From Aquificota bacterium (GTDB lineage Bacteria > Aquificota > Aquificia > Aquificales > Aquificaceae): 64,000 nt of DNA. The notes under the pieces are model-generated. The model saw nothing but the letters and a program-made list of their open reading frames with translations, was not told where the DNA came from and ran no database searches. Shown here one piece after another: positions 60,350 through 64,000 of this stretch. The stretch spans positions 1-64,000 of the forward strand of contig JAUQQK010000004.1 in NCBI GenBank assembly GCA_030549905.1. Direction: 5' to 3'. Within the stretch, counting starts at the first letter, position 1. Each line of letters opens with the position of its first letter. A program made the translations under genes and the position numbers.

Positions 60350-61783
60350 TTAACCACTCCTTCCATAAAGCTCACAGAGACTAAGAAGGAACTCACTTCT
60401 TTCCTCAGAAGGAAGCTCTAAGAGCCTCCACTCCCAGTTTCCCTCCTTCCTGCCCGGCGTGTTCATCCTTGCCTCCTCGCCAAGCCCCAGAAGGTCCTGA
60501 ACCTGCACAATGCAATACTTAGCCACAGAAGAGTAGGCAAGCCTTATGAGGGCATCGCTTATGCTCTCGGGTTTGTAGCCAAGATAGTCTAAAACCCGTT
60601 TCCTTTCTTCCTCTCCAAGCTCCCTGTAAAACCAGCCCATCAGTGGCATGTTGTCGTGGGTTGTGGTATAAACCGCCGAGTTTTTATCATGGTTGTGTGG
60701 AAGATGTGTAGAGTTTTTATCAAAAAAAGCAAAGGCGAGCACTTTCATGCCCGGCAGGTTAAAGTGGTCTCTGAGCCTTATGACTTCCTCATCAATGGTG
60801 CCAAGGTCTTCCGCTATGAAGGGCATGTCAGGAAATCCTTTTTTTATAGCCTCAAAAAGCTCATAACCCGGAGCCTTTTCCCACCAGCCCTTTTCAGCAG
60901 TTTTTTCTCCAAAAGGCACCTGATAAAAAGCAACAAAGCCTCTAAAGTGGTCAAGCCTCACAAGGTCAAAGAGCTTAAGGGCATGCTCAATTCTTTTAAG
61001 CCAGAAGTCAAAGCCCCTTTCTTTTAACCTTTCCCAGTTATACACAGGGTTTCCCCAAAGCTGTCCTGTCTTTGAAAAATAGTCGGGTGGCACACCAGCC
61101 ACTACCTGAGGAAGTCCGTCTTCTCTGAGCCTGAAAAGTTCTCTGTTTGCCCAGACTTCTGAGCTGTCGGGTGCCGGGTAGATGGGCAGGTCCCCTACTA
61201 AAAGCACACCCCTTGCATTGGCATAGCTCTTGAGAGCCTTCCACTGCTTGAAGAAAATAAACTGTCTGAACTTCTCCACCTTTATGTCTTTTTCAGAAAC
61301 TTCAGGAAGGTCCTTCCACTCCCACCAGGGCTTTTTTAGCTTCTTTCTTGCGGCTGTAAAGAGGGCAAAGTCTTCAAGCCAGAAGCTGTTTTCCTCGCAG
61401 AAGCGGTAAAAATCCTCCCCTTCCTTAAAGTTTTTAAAAGCCTCCCCCAGCATATACTCTTTTAGCCTGTGGATAAGAGGGTAGTCTATCCTGTCTGAAG
61501 GCTCAAGCCTCAGGCTTTCTAATACCTTCTTGTCAATCAAGCCCTCCTCATACAGGAGCGTAGGGCTTATAAAGAGCGGGTTTCCCGCAAGGAGGGAAGT
61601 AGAATAGTAGGGAGAGTTTCCATGCTCGGGTTCTGTGGGGTTTAAGGGTAGAACCTGCCAGAGCCTCTGACCAGAGGCTTTCAAAAAATCCACAAAGGCG
61701 TAGGCGGGGGGTCCAAGGTCTCCTATGCCAAAGTCTGAAGGCAGTGAGCTTATGTGCAGGAGCAGCCCCGCAAGCCTTTGCAT
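60350..61783 (-). CDS. malQ: 4-alpha-glucanotransferase (amylomaltase)
   Basis: About 477 residues of GH77. Marks are LLLHISSLPSDFGIGDLG at the start, LPLNPTEPEHGNSPYYSTS, DLVRLDHFRGF (nucleophile Asp), FIAEDLGTIDEEV (acid/base Glu) and TTHDNMPLMGWF. It moves glucan chains in glycogen or maltodextrin metabolism. The ATG at 61783 is used; the track's GTG at 61804 lies upstream of the -10 box. Confidence 0.95.
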   Translation of the reverse strand: MQRLAGLLLHISSLPSDFGIGDLGPPAYAFVDFLKASGQRLWQVLPLNPTEPEHGNSPYYSTSLLAGNPLFISPTLLYEEGLIDKKVLESLRLEPSDRIDYPLIHRLKEYMLGEAFKNFKEGEDFYRFCEENSFWLEDFALFTAARKKLKKPWWEWKDLPEVSEKDIKVEKFRQFIFFKQWKALKSYANARGVLLVGDLPIYPAPDSSEVWANRELFRLREDGLPQVVAGVPPDYFSKTGQLWGNPVYNWERLKERGFDFWLKRIEHALKLFDLVRLDHFRGFVAFYQVPFGEKTAEKGWWEKAPGYELFEAIKKGFPDMPFIAEDLGTIDEEVIRLRDHFNLPGMKVLAFAFFDKNSTHLPHNHDKNSAVYTTTHDNMPLMGWFYRELGEEERKRVLDYLGYKPESISDALIRLAYSSVAKYCIVQVQDLLGLGEEARMNTPGRKEGNWEWRLLELPSEERSEFLLSLCELYGRSG

Positions 61784-61792
61784 GCCCTTAAG

Positions 61793-61817
61793 ATTATAAC
61801 CCACCCTCTCTTATAAT
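61793..61817. promoter_or_regulatory. divergent -10 boxes for malQ and mscS
   Basis: TATAAT on the minus strand (61793-61798) lies 9 nt before malQ and TATAAT on the plus strand (61812-61817) lies 8 nt before mscS. The start codons are only 42 nt apart. Both units would be leaderless or nearly so. Confidence 0.5.
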
Positions 61818-61825
61818 AACCTCTT

Positions 61826-62899
61826 ATGGAGGAATGGTCTCTCTGGTTGCTTGTTGTCCTTTTACCTGTTATGGGCTTTCTCCTTGAAAGATTTGCCCTT
61901 TATAAGATTAGAAGGCTGGCAGAAAAAAGCCCCTGGGCCTGGGACGACGCCCTTGTATATTCTCTCAGGTTTATGCCAACCTTGTGGTTTAGCCTACTTG
62001 CCCTGCACATCGCCTTGGATAAGCTTCCTCTTGCTTTGAAGGTTTTGCAGATAAAAGATAAGGTGGTATGGGTTCTTGCTATACTTTCTGTAGCCTTCTT
62101 TCTCTCAAGGCTTGTGGGAGAATTCCTGAACCTCTACATGAAAAGGTATAGGGAAGATGTGCCTGCCACCTCCTTGGTGGTGCAGATAACCAAAGTGTTT
62201 GTATTCCTTCTTGGTCTTCTTGTAGCTCTTGATAAGCTGGGTGTTTCTATAACGCCAGTTATTACCGCCCTTGGTATAGGAGGCTTGGCAGTGGGCCTGG
62301 CTCTAAAGGACACTCTTGAAAACCTCTTTGCTGGTTTTCACATACTAGCTTCCAGACAGATAAAGCCCGGGGATTTCATAAGGCTTGAAAACGGTCTTGA
62401 GGGCTTTGTGGAGGATATAACATGGAGAAACACCATAATAAGGCAAACTACCAACAACCTGATTATAGTGCCTAACTCTAAGCTGGCAACCTCTGTGGTG
62501 GTCAATTTCCATATGCCTGAGCCAGAGCTGGCGGTTGTGGTGCCTGTGGGCGTCTCTTACGATAGCGACCTTGAAAAGGTAGAGAGAACTACCCTTGAGG
62601 TAGCAAGGCAGGTGCAAAGAGAAGTGGAGGGTGCGGTGCCAGATTTTGAGCCTATCCTTCGCTACTACCAGTTTGGAGACTTCTCCATAAACTTTAACGT
62701 TGTCCTGAGAGCCAAAGACTCCACAAGCCAGCATGTGGTCAGGCACGAGTTTATAAAGAGGCTGCACAGAAGATACATGGAAGAAGGTATTAAAATACCA
62801 TATCCTGTAAGGGAGGTAATAATAGCGGAGGTGAGCCATGGTCTTAAAGAGGCTCGTGGTGGAAAACTTCAGAGCGATAAGGGAGAGGGTAGAGCTTGA
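61826..62899 (+). CDS. mscS: small-conductance mechanosensitive channel
   Basis: A 357-residue MscS-family channel: about five membrane helices, the last being the pore helix (ITALGIGGLAVGLALKDTLENLFAG) followed by the beta domain motif IKPGDFIRLENGLEGFVEDITWRNTIIR and NSKLATSVVVNF. It releases solutes on osmotic downshift. Its 3' end contains the start of an ATPase gene remnant, which reads in another frame. Confidence 0.92.
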   Translation: MEEWSLWLLVVLLPVMGFLLERFALYKIRRLAEKSPWAWDDALVYSLRFMPTLWFSLLALHIALDKLPLALKVLQIKDKVVWVLAILSVAFFLSRLVGEFLNLYMKRYREDVPATSLVVQITKVFVFLLGLLVALDKLGVSITPVITALGIGGLAVGLALKDTLENLFAGFHILASRQIKPGDFIRLENGLEGFVEDITWRNTIIRQTTNNLIIVPNSKLATSVVVNFHMPEPELAVVVPVGVSYDSDLEKVERTTLEVARQVQREVEGAVPDFEPILRYYQFGDFSINFNVVLRAKDSTSQHVVRHEFIKRLHRRYMEEGIKIPYPVREVIIAEVSHGLKEARGGKLQSDKGEGRA

Positions 62900-62972
62900 C
62901 CTATCTAAGCAAAATAAAAGAGGAGTAGTCTTATCAGGGCTTCCCTGTTTCTGTTCCTCTGATAAAATCTAA
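62838..62972 (+). pseudogene. N-terminal remnant of an SMC/RecF-like AAA ATPase gene
   Basis: An ATG at 62838 with a near-perfect GGAGGTGAGCC ribosome binding site encodes MVLKRLVVENFRAIRERVELDL, the usual start of SbcC/RecF/OLD-like ATPases (LKRLxIENFR). The Walker A loop that should follow is absent; the frame ends after 44 codons at TAA. The bases after about 62,905 do not resemble an ATPase, so a deletion or replacement has removed the body of the gene. Confidence 0.6.
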
Positions 62973-63023
62973 TATAGAGGGGTCAATGAGTATCTCTCCT
63001 TTTTTTACGAGTTCCCTGTTATA

Positions 63024-63272
63024 TTGGCTCTACCCTTTCTTCATGGTTTTGTGTTGATTTTAGGACAGAGCAGCTTTTATGCGGTTTTGTCGCAGGACTA
63101 CGATTTGAGGGTTATATATAACAGACTTTCAAAGGAAGTTGAAGACATAGAGCTTAAAAAGAATTATATGGTTGTAAAGAAGACAGGCTCTATAATCCTG
63201 AAGGCTCCAAGACCTCTTGAGAAGGACAAAGACCTTGAAAGGATGCTGGACTTAGAGCCTATAACCTTTTAG
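63024..63272 (+). CDS. unrecognised small ORF with one membrane segment
   Basis: An 82-residue frame starting at TTG, with a hydrophobic start (PFLHGFVLILG) and a charged remainder. It is in the same frame as the ATPase remnant upstream, separated by one TAA at 62970; the open stretch between them also reads through without further stops. So it may be the distal part of the same broken gene. No good ribosome binding site. It overlaps yggS by 4 nt. Confidence 0.35.
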   Translation: MALPFLHGFVLILGQSSFYAVLSQDYDLRVIYNRLSKEVEDIELKKNYMVVKKTGSIILKAPRPLEKDKDLERMLDLEPITF

Positions 63273-63949
63273 CTCCTTTCTCCAAAAAGCAAAGTTCCTA
63301 TCCTGACAATGGTTGCCCCCTCCTCTACAGCCACCTCAAAGTCATGGGACATGCCCATGGAAAGATGTGGAAGGCTTACAGAAAATTCTATTTCCAGCTC
63401 TTCTTTGAGCCTTCTCAGAGTCCGAAAGTAGGGTCTCACCTCCTGAGGGTCTTCTCTGTAGGGTGGGATGCACATAAGCCCCAGGACTTTTAAATTCTGT
63501 GCTTTCAAGACCTTTTCAAAGAAGCCTTTCAGCTCAGAAGGCTCCACGCCTCCTTTTGTTTCCTCGCATCCCACATTTACCTCTATAAGAACATGCTGTA
63601 CTTTTCCAGCTTTTTCAGCCCTCTTTTGAAGCTCTTCAAGGAGGCTCTCCCTGTCTAAGGAATGTATAAGGCTTACCTTGTCAAGAATATACTTTACCTT
63701 GTTGCTCTGAAGCCTGCCTATAAAGTGCCAGTCTATGGAAAGGTCTTCCAACTCTTCATACTTTTTTAAAAACTCCTGAACGCGGTTTTCTCCAAAGCTT
63801 TTAAGACCGCATGTAAAGAGCTTTCTTATTTTTTCCGGAGGCTGGCTCTTTGATACGCCCAGAAGCATTACCTCCCCCCTCTTCCTTCCAGCCCTCTCGC
63901 ATGCCCTCAGAATTCTTTCCTCAACCAGCTCAAGCCTTTGACAGCTCAT
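63269..63949 (-). CDS. yggS: YggS/PLPBP-family pyridoxal phosphate homeostasis protein
   Basis: A 226-residue PLP-binding TIM-barrel protein. The PLP lysine lies in MLLGVSKSQPPEKI at about 34; FGENRVQEFLKKY, DWHFIGRLQSNKVKYI, HLSMGMSHDFEVAVEEGATIVRIGTLLFG are all standard. It buffers PLP and affects amino-acid metabolism; no enzymatic activity is known. The ATG overlaps an upstream stop as ATGA. Confidence 0.94.
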   Translation of the reverse strand: MSCQRLELVEERILRACERAGRKRGEVMLLGVSKSQPPEKIRKLFTCGLKSFGENRVQEFLKKYEELEDLSIDWHFIGRLQSNKVKYILDKVSLIHSLDRESLLEELQKRAEKAGKVQHVLIEVNVGCEETKGGVEPSELKGFFEKVLKAQNLKVLGLMCIPPYREDPQEVRPYFRTLRRLKEELEIEFSVSLPHLSMGMSHDFEVAVEEGATIVRIGTLLFGERS

Positions 63950-64000
63950 GGCACCAACCTAGTGCCTGCTTCTTGAGCCTCAGCCCGGCTTGAAGGCTGG
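63946..64000 (-). CDS. C-terminal end of an unidentified gene
   Basis: A frame ending QEAGTRLVP and stopping at TGA overlaps the yggS start by 4 nt, the usual spacing for coupled genes here. Another open frame also crosses this stretch, so the choice rests on the overlap alone. The protein cannot be identified from 17 residues. Confidence 0.3.
   Translation of the reverse strand, partial: QPSSRAEAQEAGTRLVP

Noticed and set aside
63953-64000. Second open frame at the right edge (ending ELSKA)
   Set aside because: Equally open, but its overlap with yggS is larger than usual; the ATGA-coupled frame was preferred with low confidence.
1-64000. rRNA operon, prophage, integrase or origin of replication
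   Set aside because: No matching sequence or gene was seen; dnaN is present but without dnaA or DnaA-box clusters nearby.

Overview
The window reads as chromosomal DNA of a thermophilic member of the Aquificaceae (Hydrogenobacter, Thermocrinis or Aquifex type). This is inferred from Lys/Glu-rich, Gln-poor proteins, heavy use of AGG/AGA (Arg) and ATA (Ile) codons, near-absence of intergenic space, and unrelated housekeeping genes strung together in short overlapping runs. No rRNA genes, prophage or CRISPR array were seen. One tRNA gene (His, GTG) is present.

Layout. 1-1.9 kb: start of a DUF3501 gene, then a TnpB-like RuvC protein lacking the usual zinc finger, driven by a consensus promoter. 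1.9-13.2 kb: hisC, a small charged protein, a ChaN-like lipoprotein candidate, recR, a ferredoxin/metallo-beta-lactamase fusion, a c-di-GMP sensor split by a probable frameshift, trxB, deoC, a YkgJ-type protein, purB, trpB. 13.2-18.3 kb: argG, aroD, a pabC-like aminotransferase, ispD, a conserved small protein and an aldehyde dehydrogenase; this block looks AT-richer at silent sites. 18.3-22.3 kb: a HEPN/MNT pair with a frameshifted HEPN gene, tyrS, then rplS-rnhB-rsmH-ftsL. 22.3-25.2 kb: an Rpn-family nuclease with a decayed partial copy behind it, and a PAS-GGDEF protein. 25.2-31 kb: purE, an orphan four-cluster ferredoxin, prepilin peptidase, a thioredoxin-like lipoprotein, gph, small proteins, epmA, tRNA-His, rsmE, HU. 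31-39.4 kb: envelope genes (EamA transporter, lnt, pgsA, tamB, plsY, GT39 glycosyltransferase and its partner). 39.4-44.7 kb: recG, tadA, then a second TnpB element (canonical, with zinc finger) sitting inside another Rpn gene, then a thioredoxin and an EVE protein. 44.7-54.3 kb: resB, gcvPB, dnaN, a radical SAM protein, mnmE, rho, holA, hisB. 54.3-59.9 kb: operon argS-ugd-uxs-SPOR-TPR/SPOR. 59.9-60.35 kb: the one long gap, holding an inverted-repeat-bounded structured element and a gene fragment with an excalibur motif. 60.35-64 kb: malQ, mscS, an ATPase N-terminal remnant, a small ORF and yggS.

The most interesting signals are: (i) two TnpB genes whose 3' ends carry strong hairpins where an omega (re)RNA would lie, one of them interrupting an Rpn gene that also exists intact in the window; (ii) an uncharacterised structured element of about 214 bp next to argS; (iii) a recurring arrangement in which a TATAAT-like box lies only 6-9 nt upstream of the start codon, suggesting widespread leaderless mRNAs; (iv) tail-to-tail overlap or abutment at every convergent gene junction; (v) several freshly broken genes (c-di-GMP sensor, HEPN toxin, ATPase). 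All functional calls come from reading the sequence; no database search was possible.
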